Of a stretch of DNA of 64,000 nt, positions 23,756 to 33,986 are shown piece by piece. How positions within the stretch are numbered: the first letter of the stretch is position 1; each line of letters starts with the position of its first letter. The notes beneath the pieces are model-generated. The model made no database searches. It was not told where the DNA came from and was given only the letters and a program-made list of their open reading frames with translations. Source of the stretch: a virus; IMG/VR virus record IMGVR_UViG_3300036770_000877, positions 1 through 64,000 of that record; one strand, 5' to 3'. The position numbers and the translations under genes are program-made.

Positions 23756-26700
23756 ATCACTTCCTGAAGTCTAATATTAGTAGATATTCCATCACTAAAA
23801 GATTGACTTATACTAGTAATTATAAAGGAATGTGAAGAATAAGACAAGCCTAAATCTGGATAAGATACATCTACGGTATCCCCTAGTTGAAGTAGGGGGT
23901 TAGTAAATATATCTACATCAAGAATAATAGGATCATTAGTCTTTCCTGATTTTACTATGGCTGAATTAGCCTTAATAAATTCTGCTATATCCTTAGCCTG
24001 TGATTCTGCCTGTATCCATTCGCTATCTATTTCAAACTTCGAGTCGTCCCCGCTTGATTTAGATACTGTAGTCTTATATTCTTTAGGCTCAAACTTTTTA
24101 AGTGTATATCCTAGTAGTTTAGGGTACCCTGCGGCGGCAGTTCCTGGGAATGAGCTAGATATATCTAGAGGCTCATTTGTTTCATTTACTGCAGCAATTT
24201 TTGCCCTAAATGAATTAGACTCTAGTATTGTAGCCCCATATTGAGATACAGATGCACCAGCAGCAATCTTAATTGGAGATCCTGGTGGTTGAGTATAATC
24301 AAATTCTGCAATTCTAATTTCTCTAATATGTGGGTAGAACTCATAGTAGTCATAGTCATTTTCAAGACTGTTCTTACTTGGAACCCCCATGCTGCCAGCT
24401 GCAATTACTTCAGTCATAAATCCACGTATGGAATCTGCAAAGAAGGATCCGTCCTGCAATGTTGATTCATCATTTGCTCCCCACGCTGCAAACTTTGAGA
24501 AGAAAGCTGTACTGTCTCCTCTAACAAAGCAACCAGCCATGGTAGTAGGAGCCAGTGGAGTCTTGTCCTCTACCTGCAACACTAATTGCCCCATTATGTA
24601 AAGATCAATCCAGTTAGTTCCACCATTCTTTATTCTTACAACTTGCATATCATAATTTTGTTTTTCTACAAATGACACACTGTCTTTGTAAATTGTCTCG
24701 GCGCCATCTCTTTTAGCTCGTCCAGCTGGTGCGTCAGTAGATCCTAATATCTGCATTGTTCCATCAGACTTAATCTTATAAATCATTATGCTTTTATTCT
24801 TATCAGCCTTTTTATAAGATAGGGTTGTATCCTCTAGACCCAATTCAATAAAGTATCCAGTTTTATTAGACTCATTAAAGTCAAAGAATATGCCGCCTAT
24901 GCTATCAACATCTCCAACTTTTTCTGTTGGCTGCTGCTTGATAAACATCATGTTTGCTTCAAATCTCTTGTAGTTGTTCTTTTTAAGATTTACTGATCCT
25001 AGTTGTATATAGCTTCTTCTTTCGTCCTGCTTTAATTTATCCAGGGAGCTTGCTCCTGAATCATTATCTGTACTTAGCTTTAAGGCTCTATTTCCAAGAT
25101 CAAACTTAGGTGATGCTAGATTTTTTACAGCTGCAGATCCACCAATTTTAAACTGCTTTAATGACCAATCTCCATTATCTACAGAAACTGGATTATGAGC
25201 TTTAGCAGTAGTCATAAACTGACCACGCTTGACATTTGTTAATTTGCCATTATGAATGATTAGATTAATTCCTGGATCTGAATTAATTAATGATTGATAC
25301 TCTTCCATAGTTGCAATATTTTTTAATTCTTCCCCACGTCCGTCGTTATATGTAATCTTAAATTGAGTAGCACCATAATAAATAATTTCTCCATTTAGAT
25401 AAAAATACCCAGATAGCATTGGTAGGCCAAACAGCATTTTATAGACAGGCTCGTTATTTTTTTCTAGTATCTGATACAACTCTGGCTTTTGAATGTCGAT
25501 CTCTGTTGCTGTAGCAGATATTGGGTATGCCAATGGTACTGCTCCCAAAACCCACGATTGGTCTGGAGCCCACAAAACAGTAGCATATGTAGAACCTCTA
25601 AACATAACAGATTCTTTAGACTTGCCAGAACTTGCAAGGTTGTAGGATGTTATAAGATCGTTTTGTGTCTCAAATGATCTTCTGGAATACTTTATAGTAA
25701 GTGACCCCACTCTTGGCTTTGCAGATTGATTTACGCTAATTATATTTGGAATCAATGTCCCGTCTTGGGCATACGTTAACTTTTGTTCAACAGTTGCTGA
25801 ATCTAGTACTGATTTTCTAGATTTAAATACTGGTCTACCGTATTCGTCAAAATATAGAACGCATTGGTGTGATATACATAGTTGCTGTAATGCTTCCCAG
25901 AATGTTTGTTCCTTATTCATCCAAAATACAGGTACGCTATCTTTATCATCAGCATTTGCATCCAATATTAATTCATTTAATCCCACCCCGTCAAATGCTA
26001 CACGCATAAGCTTATTTAGAGAATAGTTAAATCCAATAACCATGTCTGGGGCTTGAGTTTGTTGAAGAACTTTAGCCATATCATAACAATCTGCTGTAGC
26101 ACTATCGTTTGCTGATATTGACCATGAGTCAACAAATCCAGTAAATTGTGGTATATCTGTATTGTCTATAACTGAATATATCTTTACACCTACACGCTTA
26201 TCCATCATTCCATAGTATTTAGCATCCGTCTTTTCATAGCTGAAATTATTAAATGTATTATCAAATACAATTTCTGCTGAATTAGCACTTATTGTGCCAA
26301 CTGGCAATACTTCGTGATCTTCATATAAAGTTTTATTTATAGACCACGAAACAACATCTTCGCTAATATCTATCTCAAGTCTAGGAGAGATTTCTATAAT
26401 CTCAAGTGGTACATATCCAACATTTACTGATTCAACAAGAACTTTTATACCAGTAATAGTTTGTGTATTAGAGGAAATGCTTGGAGCAGTATGTCTTGTT
26501 GTGCTCCAGGATGTAGCACCACGATATAAAATTAATCCACCATTTGTAAGTGGGGTTGTAGATGAGAATGATTCTACCCATGCATTATTTATTCTTAAAT
26601 AAACCTTGTATGATTGTGGTGTAGAATGAAATGTCTCAAACTTTAATACTATCTTATTTATCTTTATATCTCTATCATAAATAGCATAGATAGATTTATT

Positions 26701-27129
26701 TACTGCTGTTGAAGACTGTCCCTTACGTATATGAGCCCAATATTTATATCCGTCATCTTTAGATACAAAGTAGTTTCTTGCTGCTCCATTTTGATTATAT
26801 GTAGTATTACCAGAAGTAGATCCAGCAATTGCCTTTACAATTCCGCCAACCTTCTGACCATTATGAACAGCATACTCGCTAGGTCTAACTAGGCTTACTA
26901 CTGATGTTAGTGGATACAAAGACTCATAGTACTTGTTATAGACCGAAGAAGTCTCTATAACCTTTAGGTCAGAAGTGTCATTGTCCCACTCATAAAGCTT
27001 GACATCATCTATACCCATCTCATTAATTCCTGCTGAAACATTGTAATTCCACTCAAGCCATACCTTCTGTGATGGCTCTAGGTTATGAGACGTATCTATC
27101 TTAGTTTTGATTGCTGGGAAGTTTAACAT
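23752..27129 (-). CDS. Large minor tail protein (tail hub/tip)
   Basis: A 1,125-residue protein encoded directly after the tape measure and a 151-residue tail gene, the usual place for the tail hub. The N-terminal third contains beta-rich domains (IDISEDVVSWSINKTLYED begins a conserved baseplate-hub-like segment). Residues ~690-890 look like a concanavalin/LamG-type jelly roll inserted in the chain (FEANMMFIKQQ ... GGIFFDFNESNKTGYFIELG). The C-terminus (LLQLGDTVDVSYPDLGLSYS) resembles hub domains. Role: closing the tail tube and binding the host. Assignment rests on size, order and fold impression. Confidence 0.75.
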   Translation of the reverse strand: MLNFPAIKTKIDTSHNLEPSQKVWLEWNYNVSAGINEMGIDDVKLYEWDNDTSDLKVIETSSVYNKYYESLYPLTSVVSLVRPSEYAVHNGQKVGGIVKAIAGSTSGNTTYNQNGAARNYFVSKDDGYKYWAHIRKGQSSTAVNKSIYAIYDRDIKINKIVLKFETFHSTPQSYKVYLRINNAWVESFSSTTPLTNGGLILYRGATSWSTTRHTAPSISSNTQTITGIKVLVESVNVGYVPLEIIEISPRLEIDISEDVVSWSINKTLYEDHEVLPVGTISANSAEIVFDNTFNNFSYEKTDAKYYGMMDKRVGVKIYSVIDNTDIPQFTGFVDSWSISANDSATADCYDMAKVLQQTQAPDMVIGFNYSLNKLMRVAFDGVGLNELILDANADDKDSVPVFWMNKEQTFWEALQQLCISHQCVLYFDEYGRPVFKSRKSVLDSATVEQKLTYAQDGTLIPNIISVNQSAKPRVGSLTIKYSRRSFETQNDLITSYNLASSGKSKESVMFRGSTYATVLWAPDQSWVLGAVPLAYPISATATEIDIQKPELYQILEKNNEPVYKMLFGLPMLSGYFYLNGEIIYYGATQFKITYNDGRGEELKNIATMEEYQSLINSDPGINLIIHNGKLTNVKRGQFMTTAKAHNPVSVDNGDWSLKQFKIGGSAAVKNLASPKFDLGNRALKLSTDNDSGASSLDKLKQDERRSYIQLGSVNLKKNNYKRFEANMMFIKQQPTEKVGDVDSIGGIFFDFNESNKTGYFIELGLEDTTLSYKKADKNKSIMIYKIKSDGTMQILGSTDAPAGRAKRDGAETIYKDSVSFVEKQNYDMQVVRIKNGGTNWIDLYIMGQLVLQVEDKTPLAPTTMAGCFVRGDSTAFFSKFAAWGANDESTLQDGSFFADSIRGFMTEVIAAGSMGVPSKNSLENDYDYYEFYPHIREIRIAEFDYTQPPGSPIKIAAGASVSQYGATILESNSFRAKIAAVNETNEPLDISSSFPGTAAAGYPKLLGYTLKKFEPKEYKTTVSKSSGDDSKFEIDSEWIQAESQAKDIAEFIKANSAIVKSGKTNDPIILDVDIFTNPLLQLGDTVDVSYPDLGLSYSSHSFIITSISQSFSDGISTNIRLQEVI

Positions 27130-27584
27130 TAAACCTCCTCTAATGATATGTTCATATTCATCCGTATGTATGGTGTAGTCGCACTTGGATTACGCTTGAC
27201 TATATCAAACGAGCATGATGAGAAATTAACTAAAAACTCCTGAAACGCATCAGTACCAGTTGTACTGAATTTTTGTACTATCTTAATGTAGAAAGGTTGC
27301 TTATTGTTCTTATAGAACTCATATATCTGACTTGCACCCCAACCACCGTCAACAGTATATGTTGATGTGTTTGGCACATCTTCCCAAGAAATATTAAACG
27401 TGTGCTTTTGCGCTATTACATTTTTACGCATTGTTCCATTTGCAGTTCTTTGTGATGTAGATATTTCATCAATTCCTACGCCCAAAGGTCTACGGTTATG
27501 ATCGGTTATCTTTGTGTATGAAGTAGCCCCAACTCCCTTTACATAAATAAGGGAATCTTTAAGTCCATTTACTACCCAACTCAT
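27129..27584 (-). CDS. Minor tail protein (possible distal tail protein)
   Basis: A 151-residue beta protein encoded between the tape measure and the hub-like protein, coupled to both by 1- to 4-nt overlaps. HTFNISWEDVPNTS and FYIKIVQKFST are typical beta strands; IRMNMNISLEEV ends the protein. Order and size suggest the first tip ring after the tube (Dit-like role), but no diagnostic motif was seen. Confidence 0.65.
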   Translation of the reverse strand: MSWVVNGLKDSLIYVKGVGATSYTKITDHNRRPLGVGIDEISTSQRTANGTMRKNVIAQKHTFNISWEDVPNTSTYTVDGGWGASQIYEFYKNNKQPFYIKIVQKFSTTGTDAFQEFLVNFSSCSFDIVKRNPSATTPYIRMNMNISLEEV

Positions 27585-30500
27585 ATACTCAATCTCCTAT
27601 CATCAGTAGTTCTCTTGATTGCTGCACCAAGGTCTTTCTTAATTTTAGCAATAATTTCTTCTGGAGAGCAACCTGGATCAGTTATATTAATCTCATTAAT
27701 GTTAACTCTTACATCCCCCTCATTATAAGGACCAGCATTACGCATATTCTCAAATGCTCTTGGGTCAAGAGTTCTGTTATTAATCTTCTCCATGTTTGCT
27801 ACGCCGTATTTTGCTACCGCTCTGGCATTCATCATAAACTCTTTATTAGATGCAGCAACATTAATACTATCAGATACACTATTTCCTGCTCCAGTTATAT
27901 AGCCTCCACCATAATAACCACGTATCTTTCCACCCATCCATTTCTTATCTTGCCTAATAAGATCATTTTGAGTTTTATCATATCTATACTTTTCTCCAAA
28001 TATAGTCACAATCTCATTAGCTTCAAATGACTCTCCACGACCTGCTAGATATCCTAAAATTTTCTTCTTTTGATCAGCAGAAAGAGCAGTAGCTACTCCT
28101 TCGCTCTTGGTTCCTCTTCCATTATCAGCACTTGTAATTCCAACTGCAGCTGCCGTAGTAGTTATATCTCTTGGGCTCTTAGAAGTTCCTGGTCCACCAA
28201 TAATTCCACCTACGTTTGCTAAATCAGCTTCTAGCTGTCTAAATGAAGCCTTTAGTGTTTCCATTGCTTTAGTTAGGGCATCTCCAGAAAGAACTCCCTT
28301 AAACTTGGATTCAAAATTTCTAAACGCTTCGCTTTCTGTAAATTCTTTAAATGAAACTGTTACCTTTCCGTCTTTTTGGAATCCTCCCAAGACAGTCTTT
28401 ATAGCATCATCAATATTCTTTTCCATTTCTTTTGCTTTATTGGCAACGTTTCCAACTGCTCCCGCCCCAGCACTATCCAGCGCCTTGAGCTTGTCTTGCA
28501 GAGCTTTCTTCTTATCGTCTCTAGCAATTTCTTTTTCAGTCTGTGCCTTTTCTTGCAAGAATCTTGCAGACTCTGCTTGCATTTCTAGCTGAGCTCTTAA
28601 TGCTCCTTCCATATCTCCAGAGCTTAGTGCTCCAAGATAGTCTAGGGCTAGACTTCTACGCTTTTCTTCATACTTAAGCTGTAGCTCCTTAATCTTATTG
28701 ATATTCTTTTCTTTGCGCTCAATTTCTTCAAGAGCATCTAGTTGTGCCTGTATTGCTTTCTTGGCAGCATCGTTATTTGCGCTTGAAGAACCGCCAGCAA
28801 ACATTCCCTGAAGAGATGCGGCAAGGTCTGCCTTAGCTTTATCTAATGCCTGATTTGCTTGATATAGCTCAAAGTAAGCACGTATTCTCATTCCATCAAA
28901 ATCTTTAATTGCTTCTAGGCTAGGGATTATTCCTTCAATACGCATCTTTAGAGCCAGCATTTGAGCTTCTGCATCTACTCCATTACTCTTTAATCCATCG
29001 AGTACCGTCTTGTCTGTTCTAGTCAATCCAGATATTGAATTAGCAACTCCATCCACAGCATCCTGAGTTATAAGTCCAGAATCAGCAACATCTTTCATTG
29101 CTTGTGCGAATGTCTCTGCATCTGAATTAGCCATAGCATTATTAATTGCTTCTATAGCTTGTTTTGTAGCAGTTCCACTTAAAGCAGCGTTTCTTTGTGC
29201 GGAGTCTAGCTTTAAATAAGCATTTTGTAAATCAGTTAGATACTTAGCTTGATCTGGGGCAAATCCACTTACAGAAGTACCATTGATTGCCATACGCTTA
29301 GCCATTTCTGGATCTAAGCCAACTGCTGATGCCCCGCCTAATAATGACTGGAATTCAGAACCAGCAAGTACGTCGTTACCCCTGATTCTTTCTAGGTTTC
29401 TCTTAAGTGCTCCAGATTGTGATAAGCCAGACTCTCCAGTAAGAAGCATCTTAAGATCTGTTGCGAATCCTTCTTTACCTGCGGCCTTTAGAATAGCAGC
29501 CATCATTTGCTTAGCAGTTTCTTCAGAAACTCCAGCAGCAATATAACTTAGATATTGGCTTAGGAAATCATCTTGAACTTCTTTAAAACTATCCGCACCC
29601 TTTGTTTTTTCACGTAGTGCTCCTGTCGATGTAGAGGTTGCTGCTTCTAAAGCTGCTGCTGCCAATACTTCTAATGCACTTGCTGCTTCTTGAGATTTAC
29701 CAGTTACTTGTGTTAACTGTATATCTCCAATAGTCTTCAAGCTTAATCCTGCTGCTTTTGCATACTCTTTATCAATTTGATACTGCTTAATACTTAATGC
29801 TTGAATGTCTGCAAGCTTCTTAAAATGATCTATTGTTAACTTTATAACAGGAATTAATGCTCCGAGGGCTGCTCCAACTGCCATTCCTGGTCCGCCGAAC
29901 ATCATACCCATAGATGCACCCATCATTGCTCCGCCAGCAATATTTCCTGCAGCACCAGTTTGTGGAACCATAGAAGTGGCCATGCCTAGACCCATCATAG
30001 CCATAGATGATCCAAGACCTGCTCTTCCAGTAAAGATTCCTCTCATGCCATTCTTTGCTCGACCCAACAAACCAACCTTTGCGGCTGGACTATCGGCTGC
30101 TAAAGTAGATATACCAGCATTCTCAATGTTAATTATTTCTTGAATCTCTTTAACTTTTTCCTGTTCAAGTTGTGACTTCTTGGCTCTTAACTCCGCAATC
30201 TTAGCTTTTATCTGTGGATTCTTTACTGCATCTTCAGACAATACTCTACCTGACTCAGTTATAACCTGAACAACTCCATCTACCATCTTAACGGTAGCAG
30301 TACCCAATGATTTAGTTCCAGTTTTTACTTTTATCTCTTCAGCATTCATAACTGCATCAATTTGTGCCGATGCTTGAGCTATTGCCAAAGATAGTCTTCC
30401 TGTTCTTTCTACAGTTGTTGCTGCTGCATTCTTTAAGACACCGCCTTGCATAGCTGCAACCTCTCTCTTTGTTGCCTCAATAACTGCAGCGTCTGCACCG

Positions 30501-33145
30501 TTATCTTCAAATGCTCTTAATATGCTTGCGTTTGTTTCAGATATAACATCATCATAACTAGTTCCAATTCTTTCTCTAGCTAGTTGTGCTGCGGCTCTAG
30601 CTGCTGCGGCAGGGTCTTGAGTTGCTGCAAATTCTTTAGTCCAGGCATCTTTCATTTGATTTGCAAACTTTTCGCCTTCTACTGCGCTTACTTTATAAGC
30701 ATCATTAATTGCAGTCATGTTTGCAACATGTGTTGCCTGTATCTTTGCATACTCTTCGCTTGTCTGGAAAACTTGCTCTATACCAACATCATACTTACCA
30801 GGATCTCTCATTGCAGCACCCATAATTTTTTGTGCTTCTTTGTTTGTTCCTCTAGCAGCGATATCTCCTAGCATGGCTCTCTTTTGCTCTAAAGTTGTTC
30901 CAGGAGCAACAATTGTATTTGGCATGCTCTCTGCAAATGCGCCTTGAATCTGTGCTGCTATGCTATCTGCTGGAACAGCAATAACTGGAGCATTTAGTGC
31001 TTCTAGTGGATTATTTATATTACCAACTGTTGCTGTTTTTCTTCCGCCAGAAACTCCAGATACCTTTACTAGCTCTTCATCTGTTAATCCTATATCACCC
31101 ATAATTGCTCTACGTCTAGCTCTATTTAATAAGTGTGATCTTTCTATTCCAGTAGGCCTTACACCGCTTCCTGTTCCAAATTCTGGTTGGGGCAAGAATC
31201 TTGATCCACCAAATCCTGGGGCTACTTCTGCGCCAGCAGCATATGTATTTTGTAGCTCTACTAATTCTCTCATTCTAGAAATAAGATTTTGTATTTGCAT
31301 TGCAGCAGCTTTTGCTGCATCTGCTTCGCTATACATAGCGTTAGCAGCTTTATCTCCAGATAGCTTTACAGCCATCATTTGTTCATCTAATAATTCAAAC
31401 TTTTTAGTGCTTGTAAATAGTCTGCCTAAGAAGCCTATTGATTTAACAACGTATCCTATAAAGTTTAAGAATACACCAGAAAGCATGATAAGAGGTCCAG
31501 CAAGTCCTACTATGGCTCCTATAATTGTTAGTACTGTTTTTGCACCGTCTGGAAGATTATTAAATCCTTCCATTAATTTATTTACTACGCCAATTACCTT
31601 TGAGAATATTCCTAAGAATCCTTCTCCAGCTAAAGCTAAATTAGCTTTTAATGTTTCCATTTGTCTTGCAAACTTACCTGATGCTGACTCGGTAAGTGTT
31701 GTTAATTCTCGATCAGCAATTGCTGCTAGGTCTGCTGTTGATGCCCCCATTAATTCCATAACTTGCAATGTCTGACTTCCAGATTTTCCTAGATTGTCAA
31801 ACAGCGCAGACATACGAGCAAACTGGAATTTGCCAAACATCTGCTCAATTGCTTGTGCTCTAGCCAATGGGTTTAGTTGATTTAAGGCATCCTTTAATGC
31901 TGAAACAGTTCCAACTAAATCTCCCGCATTATTATTTACTATGCTCAAAACATCTATGCCAAAGCTGTTCATTAAATCTCTAGTTTTTTCTGTTGGATTA
32001 ATTATAGATGCAAGACCAGACTTCAATGCGTTTGCAGACTCAGAAGCATTAATTCCTCCTTCACGCATAGCTGTAAGGAACAATGCTAAATCTTTAACGT
32101 CTCCTCCAAGTTGTCTTACTACTGGACCAGCTTTTGGAATTGCTGTTACTAAGTCATTAAGGCTTGTTGAAGTTTGGTTTTCAACTGCGTTAAGGAAGTT
32201 AATAGATTCTGCTAATTCTTTTGTATTTAAATTAAAAGCACTTTGTAATGATAGAGTTGCAGACATAGCCTCTTGTCTATCTACTTCGCCAAGGATTGCT
32301 AGACGTGTTGTTTCTGCTACTGACTCTAATAGTTCGTTACCAGTTTTACCAGTTGCAGCAATATCAGCAGCCAAACCTATGGTTTCGTTTGCTGCTGCTC
32401 CAAGAGAAGCTGCTAGTTCTTTTGCAAGACCAGCTGTCTGTGTTTTAATTCTTTCAATTTCTGTTGTTGTTGCTCCACCAATATCACCATAAACCTTTGC
32501 CAAACGTGTGAGTTGTTTATCTGTTTCACGGAATGCATTTGATGCTGTTGCTGCAAAAATAGTTAAAGGTACTGTTAAACCTACTGTTAACTGACGGCCA
32601 GCCCACTGGGTATTTTTACCTAAGTTAATAAGCTCTGTAGAAACACCTTGAATGGATCTTCCAATAATTTTGAACTGCTCTGCACGTAGAGCTTTCATTG
32701 TTGATGGGTCAAGTCTATCTAGACCTGTGGGTGTTGACAAAACGTTTCTAGCTTCACCCTGTGGACCAACCGTCGTTGTTAATATAGATCTCTGCAATTT
32801 GACCTGCTCTTCAGCAAGTCTTCTGATCATTCCTCTTTGGCCCCGAACTTGTAAATTAAATTCTCGGAAATAATCTTTTAGCTTCAATCTACCTTGGTCT
32901 AAGTGCCGACCAAATTCTCTTGTTTCATTTGCTACGTCTACGAATGTCGAAGACCATAGACGGGTGTTACGCATACCCTCAATAAATTGGTTATTTAAAT
33001 TATTTAATGAGGCATATGAAGCAGACCCAAGCCCATTAAGTTGTGTTTGAAGCGTAGCAATTTCTGCGTTTGCACGACGAACTTCCCCGATTAAATCGGA
33101 AAAGTTGGCATTCGCATTAAAGCTAATTACAACTTGTTGGGCCAT
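27581..33145 (-). CDS. Tape measure protein (TP901 type)
   Basis: At 1,854 residues this is the longest gene in the window. It starts with coiled coils, then holds a TP901-type tape measure core at about 190-480 (FRETDKQLTRLAKVYGDI; AILGEVDRQEAMSATL; MREGGINASESANALKSGL). Hydrophobic segments follow at about 530-575 and a Gly/Met/Ala-rich one at about 1050-1110 (GGAMMGASMGMMFGG), as expected for the part that enters the membrane. At about 0.15 nm per residue it would set a tail near 0.28 micrometre. No lysozyme or peptidase motif was noticed. Confidence 0.93.
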   Translation of the reverse strand: MAQQVVISFNANANFSDLIGEVRRANAEIATLQTQLNGLGSASYASLNNLNNQFIEGMRNTRLWSSTFVDVANETREFGRHLDQGRLKLKDYFREFNLQVRGQRGMIRRLAEEQVKLQRSILTTTVGPQGEARNVLSTPTGLDRLDPSTMKALRAEQFKIIGRSIQGVSTELINLGKNTQWAGRQLTVGLTVPLTIFAATASNAFRETDKQLTRLAKVYGDIGGATTTEIERIKTQTAGLAKELAASLGAAANETIGLAADIAATGKTGNELLESVAETTRLAILGEVDRQEAMSATLSLQSAFNLNTKELAESINFLNAVENQTSTSLNDLVTAIPKAGPVVRQLGGDVKDLALFLTAMREGGINASESANALKSGLASIINPTEKTRDLMNSFGIDVLSIVNNNAGDLVGTVSALKDALNQLNPLARAQAIEQMFGKFQFARMSALFDNLGKSGSQTLQVMELMGASTADLAAIADRELTTLTESASGKFARQMETLKANLALAGEGFLGIFSKVIGVVNKLMEGFNNLPDGAKTVLTIIGAIVGLAGPLIMLSGVFLNFIGYVVKSIGFLGRLFTSTKKFELLDEQMMAVKLSGDKAANAMYSEADAAKAAAMQIQNLISRMRELVELQNTYAAGAEVAPGFGGSRFLPQPEFGTGSGVRPTGIERSHLLNRARRRAIMGDIGLTDEELVKVSGVSGGRKTATVGNINNPLEALNAPVIAVPADSIAAQIQGAFAESMPNTIVAPGTTLEQKRAMLGDIAARGTNKEAQKIMGAAMRDPGKYDVGIEQVFQTSEEYAKIQATHVANMTAINDAYKVSAVEGEKFANQMKDAWTKEFAATQDPAAAARAAAQLARERIGTSYDDVISETNASILRAFEDNGADAAVIEATKREVAAMQGGVLKNAAATTVERTGRLSLAIAQASAQIDAVMNAEEIKVKTGTKSLGTATVKMVDGVVQVITESGRVLSEDAVKNPQIKAKIAELRAKKSQLEQEKVKEIQEIINIENAGISTLAADSPAAKVGLLGRAKNGMRGIFTGRAGLGSSMAMMGLGMATSMVPQTGAAGNIAGGAMMGASMGMMFGGPGMAVGAALGALIPVIKLTIDHFKKLADIQALSIKQYQIDKEYAKAAGLSLKTIGDIQLTQVTGKSQEAASALEVLAAAALEAATSTSTGALREKTKGADSFKEVQDDFLSQYLSYIAAGVSEETAKQMMAAILKAAGKEGFATDLKMLLTGESGLSQSGALKRNLERIRGNDVLAGSEFQSLLGGASAVGLDPEMAKRMAINGTSVSGFAPDQAKYLTDLQNAYLKLDSAQRNAALSGTATKQAIEAINNAMANSDAETFAQAMKDVADSGLITQDAVDGVANSISGLTRTDKTVLDGLKSNGVDAEAQMLALKMRIEGIIPSLEAIKDFDGMRIRAYFELYQANQALDKAKADLAASLQGMFAGGSSSANNDAAKKAIQAQLDALEEIERKEKNINKIKELQLKYEEKRRSLALDYLGALSSGDMEGALRAQLEMQAESARFLQEKAQTEKEIARDDKKKALQDKLKALDSAGAGAVGNVANKAKEMEKNIDDAIKTVLGGFQKDGKVTVSFKEFTESEAFRNFESKFKGVLSGDALTKAMETLKASFRQLEADLANVGGIIGGPGTSKSPRDITTTAAAVGITSADNGRGTKSEGVATALSADQKKKILGYLAGRGESFEANEIVTIFGEKYRYDKTQNDLIRQDKKWMGGKIRGYYGGGYITGAGNSVSDSINVAASNKEFMMNARAVAKYGVANMEKINNRTLDPRAFENMRNAGPYNEGDVRVNINEINITDPGCSPEEIIAKIKKDLGAAIKRTTDDRRLSI

Positions 33146-33171
33146 ATGCTAATTATCCCAGATTTTCGATC

Positions 33172-33887
33172 CTAGTTCGCCCTAGCATCCCACTCTTCGT
33201 ACATTAAACCTTGGCCTACGCCAAAGCCTTCTTGTCTTGCAAGTGCACCCTTAAGGTTTGCTACGTCGTTTGTTGCAGGATCGTCTCCTAGTGCTTCCCT
33301 CCTAATGTCTTCAAATGTCTTGGCACCTGAAGAATTATTTTCATCTAAGTCTACCCCTTGAAGGGCAGCAAAGAATTTCTTATCTTCGTAGTCTTTTTTA
33401 TTTGCCTCTTCAAGAGTGTAAATAAGTTCGACTAGAGAAATACTCTCTTCTAATTCTTCGTAGTTTTTCCAAATACCAAGAAGGAAAGCTTGTTTTTCTA
33501 AGGCAGCGAGATCAAGATTCTCCCATGTGGTGGAAGACTTGGTTTTATTTGTTAGTTGGTCCCACTCATCTTGGCCGCTGCCGCTATTAAATTTGGGTCG
33601 CCTAGCTTAATACCTCCGCAGACCTCCATAATTTTCCAAATAGTCGGAACGTCTAGAGCTTCTTCTAGAGCATCTTTATTGTCTGCCAATTCTGGCAAGC
33701 TTTTTCTCAAAGCGATAGCGCTAGCCTCTAGAAAAATATCTATTGCTTCGTCTTCATCTTTTACTGTATCTAATTTTGTAACGACCTTCATAAATTCTTT
33801 TAGTCGTTTAATTGGCAGCGGTTTTAATGTTACCTTTCTGCCGTCCTGTAGTTCTACTTCTACAATATCGTATAGCTGGGTAGCCAA
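33172..33887 (-). CDS. Tail assembly chaperone, frameshifted G-T product
   Basis: The 111-residue ORF is joined to a second frame by a -1 ribosomal slip at 33597-33588. After codon 100, reading resumes at 33588 (NSGSGQDEWDQL...) and continues 138 residues to TAG at 33172, for a 238-residue product. The extension is acidic and helical (WKNYEELEESISLVELIYTL) and ends in MYEEWDARAN. It has no plausible independent start near its 5' end and lies just upstream of the tape measure gene, exactly as in lambda G/GT. The product chaperones the tape measure during tail assembly. Confidence 0.88.
33552..33887 (-). CDS. Tail assembly chaperone, short G product
   Basis: A 111-residue protein (MATQLYDIVEVEL) with an N-terminal beta unit (VELQDGRKVTLKPLPIKRL) and helical C-terminal part, the usual shape of the G chaperone. 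AGGAGGTCAC precedes the ATG. Without frameshifting it ends at TAA (33552) with KMSGTN. The ratio of this form to the frameshifted form is normally fixed by the slippery site. Confidence 0.85.
   Translation of the reverse strand: MATQLYDIVEVELQDGRKVTLKPLPIKRLKEFMKVVTKLDTVKDEDEAIDIFLEASAIALRKSLPELADNKDALEEALDVPTIWKIMEVCGGIKLGDPNLIAAAAKMSGTN
33588..33597 (-). other. Programmed -1 frameshift site CCCAAATTTA
   Basis: The minus strand reads CCCAAATTTA with zero-frame codons CCA AAT TTA. It contains two overlapping heptamers of the X-XXY-YYZ type, C-CCA-AAT and A-AAT-TTA, both in the correct phase. Slipping at either one enters the same -1 frame. A G/C-rich stretch (AGCGGCAGCGGCC) follows 2 nt later and could help pause ribosomes. 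Confidence 0.85.
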
Positions 33888-33941
33888 AGTGACCTCCTAA
33901 ATAGTCTTAATTATTATAGCAATAATAATATAAAAAGACAA

Positions 33942-33967
33942 GACCCCCACCATTTCTGGAGGGGGTC
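33942..33967 (-). terminator. Rho-independent terminator after major tail protein
   Basis: On the minus strand GACCCCC pairs with GGGGGTC around an 11-12 base loop with extra internal pairing (CCA/TGG), followed by TTGTCTTTTT. It lies 20 nt after the major tail protein stop, a standard place to limit read-through after a very highly expressed gene. Confidence 0.85.
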
Positions 33968-33986
33968 GAGCCAATTTTGGTTAAAT

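Noticed and set aside
30960-31775. 271-codon plus-strand open frame
   Set aside because: It is a shadow of the tape measure gene; composition reflects the complement of Ala/Lys/Glu-rich codons and no ribosome site or neighbours support it. The same holds for 31941-32492 and 28107-28592.
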